Counted from the first letter of the stretch, positions 16,980-26,336 are shown. The stretch is 33,356 nt of DNA from Actinobacteria bacterium Ga0077560 (GCA_001464275.1 LNFL01000100.1:1-33356), one strand, 5' to 3'. Program-made: numbers and translations. The notes: generated by a model not told the origin, from the sequence alone.

Positions 16980-17987
16980 ATGACACCCCGATTCCGGTGG
17001 TTCGTCAGGGGCGACTGGAAAGGCCCTGACACCGTTGTCATGGCAGACCGAGGAGCCCGAGTCATCAGGCCCAAACGATTGCGCCATGCCTCCCCTGCCG
17101 GGAAGCTTCGAAGTCCCTGGTGGGTGACCCTCGTGGCGGCGCTCATCGCCGCAGTCTTCTCGTCGATGGCCACCGCCGTCGACATCCCGACGGACACGTC
17201 GGCCAGCCCCGCGCCAGCCGCGCCACCGGTGCCCGACACCGCCGCCGCGCCCGCTCCGGCCGCGGCCCCCGCACCCGCCCTCGTGGCGGCACCCGTCACC
17301 CTCCGCGTCGGCTCCTTCGGCGCCATCGTTCGCGACCTGCAGCGTGAGCTGCGGCGTCGCGGCCAGCGCTACGTCAGGGTCGACGGTGCCTTCGGCCCGG
17401 CCACCCGCCGCGCCGTCCGTGTGGTCCAGCTCCGGCTGCGCATGCGGCCCAGCGGCGTCGCGACGCCCGCGTTCCTGAAGCGCCTGGGCATCCAGACCTC
17501 GCGCTCGGCGTCCGGCGGCGCGCCCGTCCCGGTGGGCGTCACCCAGCCGCTGCCGCTCGGCGCGCGGTACCTGCGCACCTTCCCGGCCCTGGGCACGTAC
17601 ACGTACACCGACGACTGGCACGCCCCGCGGCACCAGGGCGTCCACGAGGGCAACGACATCATGGCCGACCGCGGCACCCCGCTGGTCGCCGTGGCCGACG
17701 GCACCATCAAGCGGCTCACGCGCACCGAGACGGGCCTGGGCGGGATCTACATCTGGCTCCAGGACACCGCCGGCAACGAGTACTACTACGCGCACATGGA
17801 CACCATCGCGGCCGGGCTCGAGGCCGGCACGAGGGTCCGCGTGGGCCAGGTCATCGGCACCATCGGCAACACGGGCGACGCACGCTACGGCGCGCCGCAC
17901 CTCCACTTCGAGATCCACCCGGGCGGCGGCGAGCCGATCAACCCGTACACGGAGCTCGTGGCGGTCGATCCCGCCCGGGGCCGCTGA
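16980..17987 (+). CDS. M23 peptidase with peptidoglycan-binding domain
   Basis: A secreted or membrane-anchored cell-wall endopeptidase of the LytM/M23 zinc family. Numbering from 16980, a hydrophobic segment lies at about 45-65 (WWVTLVAALIAAVFSS), then an Ala/Pro linker (70-103), a PG_binding_1 domain (about 104-170; RVDGAFGPATRRAVRVVQ) and the M23 domain (205-330) with zinc ligands H222 and D226 in HEGND and the HLHFE motif near 307. The start is uncertain: the ATG at 16980 lies 18 nt after the predicted transcription start without a ribosome-binding site; the ATG at 17040 follows a hairpin; a GAGGAG at 17050-17055 has no standard start behind it. The first ~45 codons use A/T-ending codons far more than the rest. 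Confidence 0.88.
   Translation: MTPRFRWFVRGDWKGPDTVVMADRGARVIRPKRLRHASPAGKLRSPWWVTLVAALIAAVFSSMATAVDIPTDTSASPAPAAPPVPDTAAAPAPAAAPAPALVAAPVTLRVGSFGAIVRDLQRELRRRGQRYVRVDGAFGPATRRAVRVVQLRLRMRPSGVATPAFLKRLGIQTSRSASGGAPVPVGVTQPLPLGARYLRTFPALGTYTYTDDWHAPRHQGVHEGNDIMADRGTPLVAVADGTIKRLTRTETGLGGIYIWLQDTAGNEYYYAHMDTIAAGLEAGTRVRVGQVIGTIGNTGDARYGAPHLHFEIHPGGGEPINPYTELVAVDPARGR
17004..17030 (+). promoter_or_regulatory. Leader hairpin ahead of ATG 17040
   Basis: GTCAGGG and CCCTGAC form a 7-bp stem with a 13-nt loop. If translation starts at 17040 this hairpin would sit in the 5' leader, 9 nt before the start codon. It matches no riboswitch class I know. Confidence 0.35.
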
Positions 17988-18002
17988 GCAGGTCGTCCGA
18001 GG

Positions 18003-18031
18003 GGGGCGGCGGGCCAGGAGTCCGCCGCCCC
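18003..18031 (+). terminator. GC-rich hairpin between the two M23 genes
   Basis: A perfect 10-bp stem (GGGGCGGCGG / CCGCCGCCCC) with a 9-nt loop lies 15 bp after the stop of the first peptidase gene. It has no T-run, as is usual for this GC content. Confidence 0.6.
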
Positions 18032-18046
18032 GCAGCGAACACGCCC

Positions 18047-19264
18047 ATGGTGCGACCCATCCGTCATGCCCGCCTGCGCGCGGTGGCCATCGCCGCCGCC
18101 GTCGCCGGGGCCGCCGCCGTCGGCGCCGGGGCCCTGCTGGCCGCGCCGTCGCCCTCCGACACCAAGCAGGAGGTCGACGAGCGACTGCAGCGCACGCAGG
18201 AGCGCCTCGAGGCGGCGCGCGGCAAGGAGGCGGTGCTCACCTCCCAGGTCGCGGAGTACTCCTCACGCATCCGCGACGTGCAGGCGCGGCTCACGCCGCT
18301 GCAGACCCGCCTGGACCGGCTGGAGGGCGAGGTGGCCCGGCTGGAGGCACGCCTGGCCGTCCTGAACGCCCGGCTGGAGGAGCAGCGCCGCCGGCTGGCC
18401 GACGCCGAGACCCGGCTGGTGCGCTCCCAGGCGGCCCTGGCGGACCGCCTCACCGAGATCTACCGCATCGGCGAGCCGGACCCCATCCTCGCGATGCTGG
18501 AGTCCGACAGCCTCACCGACGCGCTCGAGACGCAGGACATGCTGCGGCGCATCAGCGACCGCGACGGGGCCCTGGTGGAGTCCGCCGGCCGCTACGCCGA
18601 GCAGGCCCGCCAGGCGCGCGACGAGATCCGGACCGCCCGTGACGAGGTGCAGGTCTCGGAGGAGCGCGCCACCGCGGCCGCGCAGGAGCTGCGCACCGCC
18701 ACCGAGGAGCTCGAGGGCCGCAGGGCCGAGCTGGAGAAGGTCAAGGCCCAGCGCGCGGCGGTGCTGTCGCGGGTCGCGGGCGACCGCCGGACGATCGAGG
18801 CCGAGGCGAAGGACCTGCAGCAGCGGTCGGCCGCGCTCGCCGCGAAGATCGTCGCCGCGCAGAGCGGCGGCCGGGTGAGCGTCGACACCACGATCTCGTC
18901 CCGCGGGATGATCTACCCCGTCAACGGCCCGCTCACCTCGGGCTTCGGCCCCCGGTGGGGCCGGATGCACGAGGGCATCGACATCGCCGTGGGCACCGGG
19001 ACACCGGTGGTGGCCGCGGCGTCGGGCGTCGTGATCTCGGCGGGGTGGGGCGGCGGCTACGGCAACCTGGTCGTGGTGGACCACGGGGGCGGCATCGCCA
19101 CCGCCTACGCGCACAACTCGCGGCTCATCGTGTCGGCGGGCCAGCAGGTGGGCCAGGGCACGGTGCTGGCCTACTCGGGCAGCACGGGGCACAGCACCGG
19201 CCCGCACGTGCACTTCGAGGTGCGGGTCAACGGCGCGGCCGTCGATCCGATGTCCTACCTCTAG
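18047..19264 (+). CDS. EnvC-like coiled-coil M23 peptidase
   Basis: An exported murein hydrolase or hydrolase activator. A signal anchor lies at about 12-34, a long coiled coil at about 38-285 (broken near 140-175 by [19 protein letters not shown], as in EnvC/PcsB-type proteins), and a LytM/M23 domain at about 293-402. The metal ligands of an active enzyme are present: H308 and D312 in HEGID, and HVHFEV near 387; EnvC itself lacks them, so this protein is more likely a true endopeptidase. The coiled coil implies regulation by a membrane partner such as FtsEX, not seen here. ATG at 18047 has no clear ribosome-binding site. Its stop TAG overlaps the stop of the convergent udgB through CTAG. Confidence 0.92.
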   Translation: MVRPIRHARLRAVAIAAAVAGAAAVGAGALLAAPSPSDTKQEVDERLQRTQERLEAARGKEAVLTSQVAEYSSRIRDVQARLTPLQTRLDRLEGEVARLEARLAVLNARLEEQRRRLADAETRLVRSQAALADRLTEIYRIGEPDPILAMLESDSLTDALETQDMLRRISDRDGALVESAGRYAEQARQARDEIRTARDEVQVSEERATAAAQELRTATEELEGRRAELEKVKAQRAAVLSRVAGDRRTIEAEAKDLQQRSAALAAKIVAAQSGGRVSVDTTISSRGMIYPVNGPLTSGFGPRWGRMHEGIDIAVGTGTPVVAAASGVVISAGWGGGYGNLVVVDHGGGIATAYAHNSRLIVSAGQQVGQGTVLAYSGSTGHSTGPHVHFEVRVNGAAVDPMSYL

Positions 19265-19944
19265 CGGGGAGCGGCGGCCAGGTCCCCGGCCCGGGCCAGG
19301 ACCGTCTCCAGCATCGCCGGCGTGAGCCGGCCCGTGAACGTGTTCTGCTGGCTGGGGTGGTAGCAGCCCACCAGGAGCACGTCGCCCACCTGCGCCTCCG
19401 CGCCGTGCCCGAACCGGGGCTTGGGGCGGGTGCGCCGTCCGGTCTGCGCGAGCACGCGCAGCGCGGCGTCCCAGGCGATGCCGCCAAGGGCGAGGATGAC
19501 GCGCGGCGCCTGGATCTCCAGCTCGCGCACCAGGAACGGCTGGCAGGCTGCGCGCTCGCCGGGCGTCGGCGCGTTGCCCGGCGGGGCGCACCGCACGGCG
19601 GCCGCCAGGCGGCAGCCCACCAGTTCCAGGCCGTCGTCGCGGTGGGTGGAGGTGGGCTGGGAGGCGAGACCCACGGCGTGCATGGCGGCGGTGAGGACGT
19701 CGCCGCTGCGGTCGCCGGTGAACACGCGGCCGGTGCGGTTGGCGCCGTGGGCGGCGGGCGCGAGGCCCACGATCAGCAGCGGCGCGTCCGCAGGGCCGAA
19801 CCCGGGGACCGGCCGGCCCCAGTACACCTCGTCCATGAAGGCGCGGCGCTTTTCGGCCGCCACGCGCTCACGCCACTCCACCAGCCGCGGACAGCGTCGG
19901 CAGGCGGTGATCTCGGCGTCCAGCCGGTCCATGGCCTCGCTCAC
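19261..19944 (-). CDS. udgB: Family 5 uracil-DNA glycosylase UdgB
   Basis: A DNA-repair enzyme that removes uracil and some other deaminated bases. Family 5 (UdgB) motifs are clear: [20 protein letters not shown] for motif A, which lacks the catalytic Asp/Asn of families 1 and 4, and [15 protein letters not shown] for motif B. Four cysteines for a 4Fe-4S cluster appear as C-x2-C in [10 protein letters not shown] and as VRCAPP plus AACQPF. The 227-aa length is typical. The start is GTG at 19944, overlapping the stop of the upstream hydrolase (GTGA); ATG at 19932 is four codons inside. Its stop is shared with the convergent peptidase gene in CTAG. Confidence 0.94.
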   Translation of the reverse strand: MSEAMDRLDAEITACRRCPRLVEWRERVAAEKRRAFMDEVYWGRPVPGFGPADAPLLIVGLAPAAHGANRTGRVFTGDRSGDVLTAAMHAVGLASQPTSTHRDDGLELVGCRLAAAVRCAPPGNAPTPGERAACQPFLVRELEIQAPRVILALGGIAWDAALRVLAQTGRRTRPKPRFGHGAEAQVGDVLLVGCYHPSQQNTFTGRLTPAMLETVLARAGDLAAAPR

Positions 19945-20591
19945 GGTGCCAGGTACCCGGCCAGGAAGGCGACCGTCTCGGTGAGGATCTCCGGGTCGTG
20001 CTGCAGGCTGCGGTGGTGGCCGCCCAGGCGCACGCGCAGGTGGACCGGCTGCGGGGTGCGCTGGGCCAGCGCGAACGAGTGGGCCCATGGCACCGACTCG
20101 TCGCCGGTGGCGTGCCAGTAGCCGCGGGCGACGCCGTCGGCCCGGCTCACGACCGGGCCGAGGGGCAGCGCGAGCGGCCAGGGGTCGCCGATGCGGCGGG
20201 CCAGGGGCTCGGGACGTGCCGGGCAGATGGCCGCCACCGCGCGGACGCGGGCGTCGGCGACGGCCGCGTGCAGGGCGAGGAACCCGCCCATCGACGAGCC
20301 GCGCAGGCCGATCCGCGGGTGCCCGCGCCCGGCCAGCCACGCGACCCCCGCCGCCACGTCGTCCACCGCGCCGCCGTCCAGCGACCCGCCGGAGGCGCCG
20401 TGGCCGCGCACGTCCAGGCACAGGGCGGCCATCCCCGCGTCGGCGCAGCGCTCCGCGAAGTCCGCGTGGTTCTCCTTGCGGCTGCCGAGGCCCGGCACCA
20501 CCACCACGCCCGCCGCCCCGGGCGCGCCGGGGAACCAGAGGGCCGACAGCGGCGTGCCGTCGCGGGAGGTGAGGGAGACCGAACTGGCCAT
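19941..20591 (-). CDS. Alpha/beta hydrolase (dienelactone-hydrolase-like)
   Basis: A soluble serine hydrolase. The core starts with [25 protein letters not shown] (oxyanion region), has [10 protein letters not shown], the nucleophile elbow GSSMGG, and the acid and base of the triad in GDESVP and GGHHRSL. The 216-aa size is that of small DLH-type hydrolases. I took the ATG at 20591, which begins [12 protein letters not shown]; a longer frame to 20642 would run across the lysA start. It is translationally coupled to udgB (GTGA), and divergent from lysA with 49 bp between starts. The substrate is unknown. Confidence 0.85.
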   Translation of the reverse strand: MASSVSLTSRDGTPLSALWFPGAPGAAGVVVVPGLGSRKENHADFAERCADAGMAALCLDVRGHGASGGSLDGGAVDDVAAGVAWLAGRGHPRIGLRGSSMGGFLALHAAVADARVRAVAAICPARPEPLARRIGDPWPLALPLGPVVSRADGVARGYWHATGDESVPWAHSFALAQRTPQPVHLRVRLGGHHRSLQHDPEILTETVAFLAGYLAP

Positions 20592-20623
20592 GCGGACAGT
20601 GGGGGACGATACCGGGTGTCTGG

Positions 20624-20629
20624 TACCGT
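20624..20629 (+). promoter_or_regulatory. Probable -10 (TGgTACCGT) for lysA
   Basis: TACCGT preceded by TG (extended -10 form) lies 11 nt before the ATG of lysA, leaving only a few nucleotides of leader and no ribosome-binding site. Confidence 0.4.
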
Positions 20630-20640
20630 CCCGCCCGCTC

Positions 20641-21945
20641 ATGCTGGCGCTCGATCAGGTCCTGCCACCGTCGGCGACGGTCACCTCCGAGGGCCACCTT
20701 GCGGTCGGTGGGTGCGATCTCGTCGAGCTTGCCGAGGAGCACGGCACCCCGCTGGTGGTCTATGACGAGGGCGCCCTTCGCGCCACCGCCCGCGCGTTCC
20801 GGGAGGCGGTCGCACGCCATGCCCCGGGCGGCGAGGTGGTGTACGCCAGCAAGGCCTACTTCGGCCTGGCGATGCTGCGCATCGTCTGCGAGGAGGGCCT
20901 GTCGGTGGACGCGGCCTCCGGGGGCGAGCTCTACGCCGCGCTGCGCGCCGGCTTCCCGCCGGAGCGCATCCACCTGCACGGCAACAACAAGGACGCCGGG
21001 GAGATCGGCGCGGCGCTCGATGCCGGCGTGGGCACCGTGGTGGTGGACAACCTCGACGAGATCGCGTTGCTGGAGCGGGAGGCCGCCCGCCGGGGCATGG
21101 TGCAGCGCGTGCTGCTGCGCATCACGCCCGGGGTGAGGCCGTCCACGCACTCCCACATCGCCACGGGGCAGTCCGACTCCAAGTTCGGGTTCCCGCTGGC
21201 GGCGCGAATGGCCCACGCCGGGGTGGAGGCCGCCCGCAGGTCGCCGCACCTGGCGTTCGAGGGCATCCACGCCCACCTCGGCTCCCAGCTGTTCGACCTC
21301 TCGGTGTTCCGGCCGGCGGCGCAGGTGCTCGCGGACTTCGCGGTGGAGATCGGCGCGGAGGACGTCACCACCGTCGACATCGGCGGCGGGCTCGGGATCG
21401 CCTACACGGCGGCCGACCGCCCGCCCTCGGTGGAGACCTTCGTCGAGACGATCGCCGAGGCCGTGCACGAGGCCTGGCGGTCCCGCGGGCTGCCGCTGCC
21501 GCGGCTGGTCACCGAGCCGGGCCGGGCCATCGCCGGCCGCGCGGGGGTCACCCTGTACCGGGTCGGGGGGATCAAGCCCATCGAGGGCGTCCGGGTCTAT
21601 GCGTCGGTGGACGGCGGCATGAGCGACCTGCTGCGCCCCATGCTGTACGGGGCGGTCTACGAGCCCCTGGTCGCCAACCGCGCCGACGCCGAGCCCACGG
21701 AGGTCGTGCGGCTGGTGGGCAAGCACTGCGAGAGCAGCGACGTGCTGGTGGGGGAGGCCCACCTGCCGCCGCTGGAGGTGGGTGACCTGGTGTGCCTGCC
21801 CGCCACCGGGGCGTACGGGGTGTCCATGGCCTCGAACTACAACGGGCAGCCGCGGCCGGCCGTCGTGTTCGTGGACAATGGTGCCTCGCGGCTCGTCACC
21901 CGCCGCGAGACCTACGCCGACATCGTCGCCAGGGATGTGCTGTAG
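20641..21945 (+). CDS. lysA: Diaminopimelate decarboxylase
   Basis: The PLP enzyme that converts meso-diaminopimelate to L-lysine and CO2, the last step of lysine synthesis. The fold III barrel shows the PLP lysine K71 in [10 protein letters not shown], then GNNKDAGEI, the conserved [35 protein letters not shown] for phosphate binding, VTEPGRAI and the active-site KHCESSDVL. The 434-aa length is normal. The ATG at 20641 is the only start that keeps the usual N-terminus. The thrB ATG follows its TAG directly (TAGATG), so the two are co-transcribed. Confidence 0.96.
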   Translation: MLALDQVLPPSATVTSEGHLAVGGCDLVELAEEHGTPLVVYDEGALRATARAFREAVARHAPGGEVVYASKAYFGLAMLRIVCEEGLSVDAASGGELYAALRAGFPPERIHLHGNNKDAGEIGAALDAGVGTVVVDNLDEIALLEREAARRGMVQRVLLRITPGVRPSTHSHIATGQSDSKFGFPLAARMAHAGVEAARRSPHLAFEGIHAHLGSQLFDLSVFRPAAQVLADFAVEIGAEDVTTVDIGGGLGIAYTAADRPPSVETFVETIAEAVHEAWRSRGLPLPRLVTEPGRAIAGRAGVTLYRVGGIKPIEGVRVYASVDGGMSDLLRPMLYGAVYEPLVANRADAEPTEVVRLVGKHCESSDVLVGEAHLPPLEVGDLVCLPATGAYGVSMASNYNGQPRPAVVFVDNGASRLVTRRETYADIVARDVL

Positions 21946-22878
21946 ATGCCCGAGTCGCTCACCGTCAGCGCGCCCGCAACATCGGCCAATCTCGGCCCGG
22001 GCTTCGACGCCCTCGCCGTGGCGCTGGACCTCTCGAACGCGGTGATCATCCGCCGCCGGCCGGGGCCGCTCGCGGTGCGGGTCACCGGCGAGGGCGCCGG
22101 CGAGGTGCCGGAGGACGCGTCCAACCTGGTGTGCCGCGCGCTGCTGCAGGGCGTGGAGTCGCTGGACGGCCTGGAGATCGAGTGCCGCAACCGCATCCCG
22201 CTCGGACGCGGCCTGGGCTCGTCGGCCGCCGCCGTGTGCGCGGGCCTGGTGGCGGCGAACGCCCTCGGGCAGCTGCGCTGGAGCCCCGCGGAGATCCTGC
22301 GCCGGGCCTCGGAGATCGAGGGGCACGCCGACAACGCGGCGGCCTGCCTGCTCGGCGGCATGGTCGCCGTGCCGCCGGCCGGTGCGCCGCTGGTGGTGCC
22401 GGTGCACGAGGACCTGGCATTCGTCGCCGTCATCCCCGCGGGCCGCGTGAGCACCGAGGACGCCCGCCGTGCGCTGCCCGCCCAGGTGCCGCTCTCGGAT
22501 GCCGCCACCACGGTGGCCGCGGCGATCGGGCTCACCCTGGCGCTGGGGTCGCCGCGGCTGGAGGACCTGCGCCCGGTGCTCGCCGACCGGCTCCACGAGC
22601 CGTACCGCTCGCCGTTGGTGCCCGGCTGGGACCCGCTCCGCGCGCTCACCCTCGCCGACGGGTGCCTGGGTGTGACGATCTCGGGCAGCGGCCCCACGGC
22701 GCTGCTGTGGTGCGCGGCGTCCGATGCCGAGGATCTGGCGGCCACAGCGGAGCGCGTGCTGGAGGAGGCCGGGCATCCGGCCCGGGCGCGGGTCTCGAAG
22801 ATCGCCGCCACGGGCGTCCGCGCCCGCTGGACCGGGGGCGGGGTGGAGGACACCCGCCTCGAGCGGTCCATCGGCTAG
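21946..22878 (+). CDS. thrB: Homoserine kinase
   Basis: A GHMP-family kinase that phosphorylates L-homoserine with ATP in threonine synthesis. It begins [21 protein letters not shown], has the phosphate loop [16 protein letters not shown] (about residues 85-99), the catalytic region [16 protein letters not shown] and the C-terminal [11 protein letters not shown]. The 310-aa length is typical. It lies directly behind lysA with no space. The usual neighbours hom and thrC are not in the window; they may lie elsewhere in the chromosome. Confidence 0.95.
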   Translation: MPESLTVSAPATSANLGPGFDALAVALDLSNAVIIRRRPGPLAVRVTGEGAGEVPEDASNLVCRALLQGVESLDGLEIECRNRIPLGRGLGSSAAAVCAGLVAANALGQLRWSPAEILRRASEIEGHADNAAACLLGGMVAVPPAGAPLVVPVHEDLAFVAVIPAGRVSTEDARRALPAQVPLSDAATTVAAAIGLTLALGSPRLEDLRPVLADRLHEPYRSPLVPGWDPLRALTLADGCLGVTISGSGPTALLWCAASDAEDLAATAERVLEEAGHPARARVSKIAATGVRARWTGGGVEDTRLERSIG

Positions 22879-22888
22879 GGCCGGCCGC

Positions 22889-23800
22889 TCACTTCACCAC
22901 CTCGTGCCATGTCCCGGGCTCCCCGGTGAGCATGGCCTCGGTCATCGTGAGGACGTCGCGCAGGAATGCGACGTCGTGGACGCGGAACAGGCTCGCGCCG
23001 CGGGTGCGGCACCAGGCCACCCCGGCGGCGGTGGGCGCCAGGCGGTCCTTGGCGGCCAGCCCGGTGACGGCGCCCAGGACCTTCTTGTTGCCGATGGGGA
23101 CGAACACCGGGCGTCCCAGCGCGAGGATCTCGTGGATGCGGTGCAGCAGGTCGAGGTCCTGCGGCGGCGACTTGCCGAGCCCCACGCCGGGGTCCACCAC
23201 GATCCGCGCGGCGGGGATCCCGGCCTCGGACGCGGCGGCGATCGCGGCCGCGCCCCAGTCCCGCACGGCGGCGGGCACGTCCACGTCCGGGAACGTGCGG
23301 GGCCGGATCTTGGGCGCGCCGAAGAAGTGGGTCAGCACCACGCCGGCCCCGCCGGCGGCGGCGACCCGCGCCATCGCCGGGTCCCGCAGTCCGGTGGGGT
23401 CGTTCAGGATCACGGCGCCCGCGGCGATCGCGGCCTCGGCCACCGCCGGCTTGAAGGTGTCGACGGCCACCGGGACGTCCAGCACCCGCACGAGCCGCTC
23501 GATCACGGGAACCACGCGCGCCGCCTCCACCTCCGGTTCGGTGCGCCGGGCGAACCGCAGTGACTCACCGCCCACCTCCACCACCGACGCGCCGGCGGCG
23601 GCCAGGCGCTCGCCGTGGGCGACCGACGCCGCGGTGCCGTGGTGGCGGCCCTCGTCGGTGAACGAGTCCGGCGTGGCGTTGACGATCCCGATGAGGTGCC
23701 CGCGGGAGCAGTCGAGCCGCCCGCCGGCGTGCTCCCAGAGGTTCGCGCCCGGCGGGCGCCCGGCCAGCGGGTCCTCGGGCGCGGTCGTGGGAACGGTCAT
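22889..23800 (-). CDS. folP: Dihydropteroate synthase-family protein, divergent
   Basis: A TIM-barrel protein of the dihydropteroate synthase family (joins pterin pyrophosphate and p-aminobenzoate in folate synthesis). Family motifs are present: [44 protein letters not shown] and FRVHDV. Several substrate residues differ from the norm. The loop 2 STRPG is SLRFA, the SRK motif that holds p-aminobenzoate reads NKK (IGNKKVLG), and the Asp before GGES is Glu. It could be a divergent FolP or a FolP2-type paralogue without the activity. The start is ATG at 23800; a longer frame to 23875 would run into the tal promoter. Convergent with thrB. Confidence 0.85.
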   Translation of the reverse strand: MTVPTTAPEDPLAGRPPGANLWEHAGGRLDCSRGHLIGIVNATPDSFTDEGRHHGTAASVAHGERLAAAGASVVEVGGESLRFARRTEPEVEAARVVPVIERLVRVLDVPVAVDTFKPAVAEAAIAAGAVILNDPTGLRDPAMARVAAAGGAGVVLTHFFGAPKIRPRTFPDVDVPAAVRDWGAAAIAAASEAGIPAARIVVDPGVGLGKSPPQDLDLLHRIHEILALGRPVFVPIGNKKVLGAVTGLAAKDRLAPTAAGVAWCRTRGASLFRVHDVAFLRDVLTMTEAMLTGEPGTWHEVVK

Positions 23801-23877
23801 GCCCGGCAGCCTGACAGCCGGAGGCGACGATGGTCCGCGGGCCTTGATCCCGGGTACGAAGGGGCCGATGGCCATCT

Positions 23878-23905
23878 TTGTTCACCCGTGGCGCTGCGCT
23901 AGGTT
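23878..23905 (+). promoter_or_regulatory. Promoter of the tal-glpX operon
   Basis: TTGTTC (23878-23883), a 16-bp spacer and TAGGTT (23900-23905) fit a housekeeping sigma promoter. It gives a leader of roughly 75 nt to the GTG of tal. I see no riboswitch fold in the leader. Confidence 0.5.
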
Positions 23906-23986
23906 CGGACCGCCCTCCGGACGCGCCGGCCCACGAGCCGCGTATCCGTGCGGCGGCCGGTCCCCAGCCAGAAGGAGCCCCCTGTC

Positions 23987-24643
23987 GTGAAGCTGTTCAT
24001 CGACACCGCCGACCTCAAGGAGATCGAGCAGATCGCCTCCTGGGGAGTCCTCGCAGGCGTCACCACCAACCCCAGCCTGCTCGCCGCCGTCGACGGGGAC
24101 GAGGTCTCCATCTACCGGCGCATCACCGAGCTGGTGGACGGGCCGATCTCCGCGGAGGTCGTCGCCGACAACCGCGAGGACATGGTCACCGAGGGCCGGC
24201 GCCTGGCGGCGCTGCACCCGAACATCGTCGTGAAGCTCCCCACCAGCGAGGAGGGCCTGCAGGCCACCTCCGTCCTGGCGGGCGAGGGCATCCGCGTGAA
24301 CATGACCCTGTGCTTCACCGCCACGCAGGCCCTGCTGGCGGCCGCCGCCGGGGCCCGGTTCGTGTCGCCGTTCGTGGGCCGGTACGACGACATCGGCAAC
24401 GACGGCATCGAGGCGCTGCGCGAGACGGTGGACGCCCTCATGGGGTCCGCGTACGAGGTGGAGGTGCTCGCCGCGTCCATCCGGAGCCCCATTCACGTGA
24501 TCGAGGCTGCGAAGATGGGTGCCGACATCGCAACCATCCCACCGAAGGTGTTCCACCAGATGCTGAAGCACCCCCTCACCGACGCAGGCAACCAGAAGTT
24601 CAACGAGGACGCCGCCGCCCGACGCGCGCGTCAGGGAGGCTGA
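23987..24643 (+). CDS. tal: Small transaldolase (Tal/FSA family)
   Basis: A class I aldolase of the short transaldolase/fructose-6-phosphate aldolase group, working in the non-oxidative pentose phosphate pathway. It begins MKLFIDTADLKEIEQ, contains GVTTNPSLL, the Schiff-base lysine K83 in VVKLPTSEEGL, and MTLCFTATQALLAAAAGA, FVSPFVGRYDDIG. The 218-aa size is that of the short subfamily. GTG at 23987 is preceded by GAAGGAG at good spacing. glpX follows 5 bp after the stop, so sugar-phosphate recycling genes are co-expressed. Confidence 0.95.
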   Translation: MKLFIDTADLKEIEQIASWGVLAGVTTNPSLLAAVDGDEVSIYRRITELVDGPISAEVVADNREDMVTEGRRLAALHPNIVVKLPTSEEGLQATSVLAGEGIRVNMTLCFTATQALLAAAAGARFVSPFVGRYDDIGNDGIEALRETVDALMGSAYEVEVLAASIRSPIHVIEAAKMGADIATIPPKVFHQMLKHPLTDAGNQKFNEDAAARRARQGG

Positions 24644-24648
24644 CGCCG

Positions 24649-25632
24649 ATGATCCCAGCGAAGCCGGCACAGCCGTCGGTCCCCGCGGTCGACTTCCTGA
24701 AGGTCACCGAGCAGGCCGCCATCGCGTCCGCGCGCTGGCTCGGCCGGGGCGACAACAACGCCGCGGACGGCGCCGCCGTCGACGCCATGCGACTCGAGTT
24801 CGGGAAGCTCCCGATCAGCGGGACCGTGGTGATCGGCGAGGGCCAGAAGGACGAGGCGCCGGAGCTGTACGTCGGCGAGCTGCTCGGGCAGGGCGGCATG
24901 CCCTGCGAGATCGCCGTCGACCCGCTGGAGGGCACCGACCTGGTGGCCCGCGGTGACAGCGGCGCCATCTCGGTGGCCGTCATCGGCGCGCCGGGCGGGA
25001 TCATGTCCGCGCCCGACATGTACATGGCCAAGCTCTGCGTGGGCGCCACCGCCAAGGGCCGCGTGGACATCAACGCCCCGCTGGCGGACACCCTCGAGGT
25101 GCTGGCCCGCTGCTACCAGCGGCGCATCCGCGACCTCACCGTGGTGGTCCTCGACCGGCCGCGGCACCAGGAGATCATCGAGGAGGTCCGGGCCGCGGGC
25201 GCGCGGATCCGGCTCATCTCGGACGGCGACATCACGGCCAGCATGTCGGTGGGCGTGCGCGGCACGGGCGACCACCTGTACGTGGGCATGGGCGGCAGCA
25301 CCGAGGGCGTCATCACCGCGGCGGCGCTGGAGTGCCTCGGCGGCGAGATCCAAGGCAAGATGTGGCCCCGCACCGACGAGGAGCGCGGCAAGCTCGCGGA
25401 CTTCGGGATCGATGACACGGACCGGATCTTCACGATCGCCGACATGGCGCCGTCGCCCTACTACGTCATCGCGACCGGGGTCACGGATGGAAATCTGCTT
25501 CGGGGCGTACGCTATTTCGCAGACGGCGCGCGGACGCACTCGATCGTGATGGACCTGCACGGCAACACCGTGCAGTTCATCGACACGATCCACCTGTTCA
25601 CGCGCACGATCATCCGAGAGATCCGTCTCTAA
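24649..25632 (+). CDS. glpX: Class II fructose-1,6-bisphosphatase
   Basis: The metal-dependent gluconeogenic phosphatase GlpX that hydrolyses fructose-1,6-bisphosphate. Motifs: GEGQKDEAPEL for metal binding, DPLEGTDLVARGDSG (D91 onward), GVRGTGDHLYVGMGGSTEGV and the C-terminal GNTVQFIDTIHLF. The 327-aa length is normal. The ATG at 24649 follows the tal stop by 5 bp; GGGAGG at 24634-24639 within the end of tal is the probable ribosome-binding site. GlpX is the usual FBPase of actinobacteria. Confidence 0.96.
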   Translation: MIPAKPAQPSVPAVDFLKVTEQAAIASARWLGRGDNNAADGAAVDAMRLEFGKLPISGTVVIGEGQKDEAPELYVGELLGQGGMPCEIAVDPLEGTDLVARGDSGAISVAVIGAPGGIMSAPDMYMAKLCVGATAKGRVDINAPLADTLEVLARCYQRRIRDLTVVVLDRPRHQEIIEEVRAAGARIRLISDGDITASMSVGVRGTGDHLYVGMGGSTEGVITAAALECLGGEIQGKMWPRTDEERGKLADFGIDDTDRIFTIADMAPSPYYVIATGVTDGNLLRGVRYFADGARTHSIVMDLHGNTVQFIDTIHLFTRTIIREIRL

Positions 25633-25641
25633 GAGGAGATC

Positions 25642-25950
25642 ATGAGCGACGACGATTTCGGCCCGTTCAACTTCGCCTTCGGCGAGGGAGCGGCGGACGA
25701 GTTCAAGGAGCGCCTCAAGGAGCTCATGCGGGCTCAGAAGGAGGCGTTCGAGGAGATCCAGCACGAGGCCGGTGGCCAGGTGGCCGCGGTCGAGCGCTGG
25801 CAGGTGATCATGAAGGCGGTCGATCTGGCGACCGCCGGGCTCGCCACGCTGGAGCCCCGGACGACGCCGGACGACGCCGCCGACGCGATGGGGATGTTGT
25901 TCGCCCGGGCCCTCACGGCCCTTCAGGGCGCGCTCACCCCGACGCCGTAG
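25642..25950 (+). CDS. Hypothetical 102-aa acidic helical protein
   Basis: A small soluble protein: acidic N-terminus (MSDDDFGPFNFAFGEG), then amphipathic helices (EFKERLKELMRAQKEAFEEIQ) and a hydrophobic C-terminal helix (ADAMGMLFARALTALQGAL). A very good GAGGAG site lies 5 nt before the ATG, 9 bp after glpX, so it is the third gene of that operon. I do not recognise a family. Its last 17 bp overlap the end of the convergent coiled-coil gene. Confidence 0.8.
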   Translation: MSDDDFGPFNFAFGEGAADEFKERLKELMRAQKEAFEEIQHEAGGQVAAVERWQVIMKAVDLATAGLATLEPRTTPDDAADAMGMLFARALTALQGALTPTP

Positions 25951-26323
25951 CGGGCCAGGTGGGCCGGGCCGGCGGCGCTGCGCCGTTGGCCCGGTGACCG
26001 GTCCCGAACCGCACCTCCACGCTGGCACCCTCGATCCCGGCGCGCAGCGCGGTGAGCTCCGCGCGGGTGGCCGCCAGCTCCTGGCGCATGAGGTCCATCT
26101 GGGCGCGGGTGCTTCGCCAGGACTCACCCACGAGCTCCAGGACCGCCTCCAGGTCCTCGACCATGCGCCGCCGTTCGGTGGCCGCGTCCTCGGCGAGGCT
26201 CAGCCGCAGCCGGTCGATTTCTCCGGCGAGCGGATGCATCGCCCGGGCGCGCAGCCCGGCGAGCTCCCCCTCGAGCCTGCGGACGGCGTCCAGGACCTCG
26301 TGCGGATCGCGTGCGTCGGCCAT
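25934..26323 (-). CDS. Hypothetical coiled-coil protein
   Basis: A 129-aa soluble protein. Residues about 5-105 are heptad-like and likely to form a coiled coil (EVLDAVRRLEGELAGLRARA; MRQELAATRAELTALRAGIE), followed by a disordered Pro/Ala tail. No recognised family. The ATG at 26323 is supported by a minus-strand TACCCT 7 nt upstream, as in other leaderless starts here. The 3' end overlaps the convergent 102-aa gene. Confidence 0.7.
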   Translation of the reverse strand: MADARDPHEVLDAVRRLEGELAGLRARAMHPLAGEIDRLRLSLAEDAATERRRMVEDLEAVLELVGESWRSTRAQMDLMRQELAATRAELTALRAGIEGASVEVRFGTGHRANGAAPPARPTWPATASG

Positions 26324-26330
26324 GACGATG

Positions 26331-26336
26331 AGGGTA
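26331..26336 (-). promoter_or_regulatory. -10 element (TACCCT) for the coiled-coil gene
   Basis: On the minus strand TACCCT, 7 nt, then ATG at 26323: leaderless geometry. The divergent DUF192 gene has a weaker CACGAT 6 nt before its ATG. Confidence 0.45.

Noticed and set aside
16962-17039. Riboswitch in front of the M23 peptidase gene
   Set aside because: Compared by eye with ydaO (c-di-AMP), GEMM (c-di-GMP), cobalamin and SAM motifs; no conserved core was found, only a simple hairpin.
19945-22776. Very long N-terminal extension of UdgB antisense to lysA and thrB
   Set aside because: The extension is low-complexity shadow sequence; UdgB is complete from 19944, where GTGA coupling is seen.
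23801-23875. Longer start for the folP-family gene at 23875
   Set aside because: It would extend almost to the tal promoter and add residues unlike any family N-terminus; ATG 23800 precedes the conserved core.
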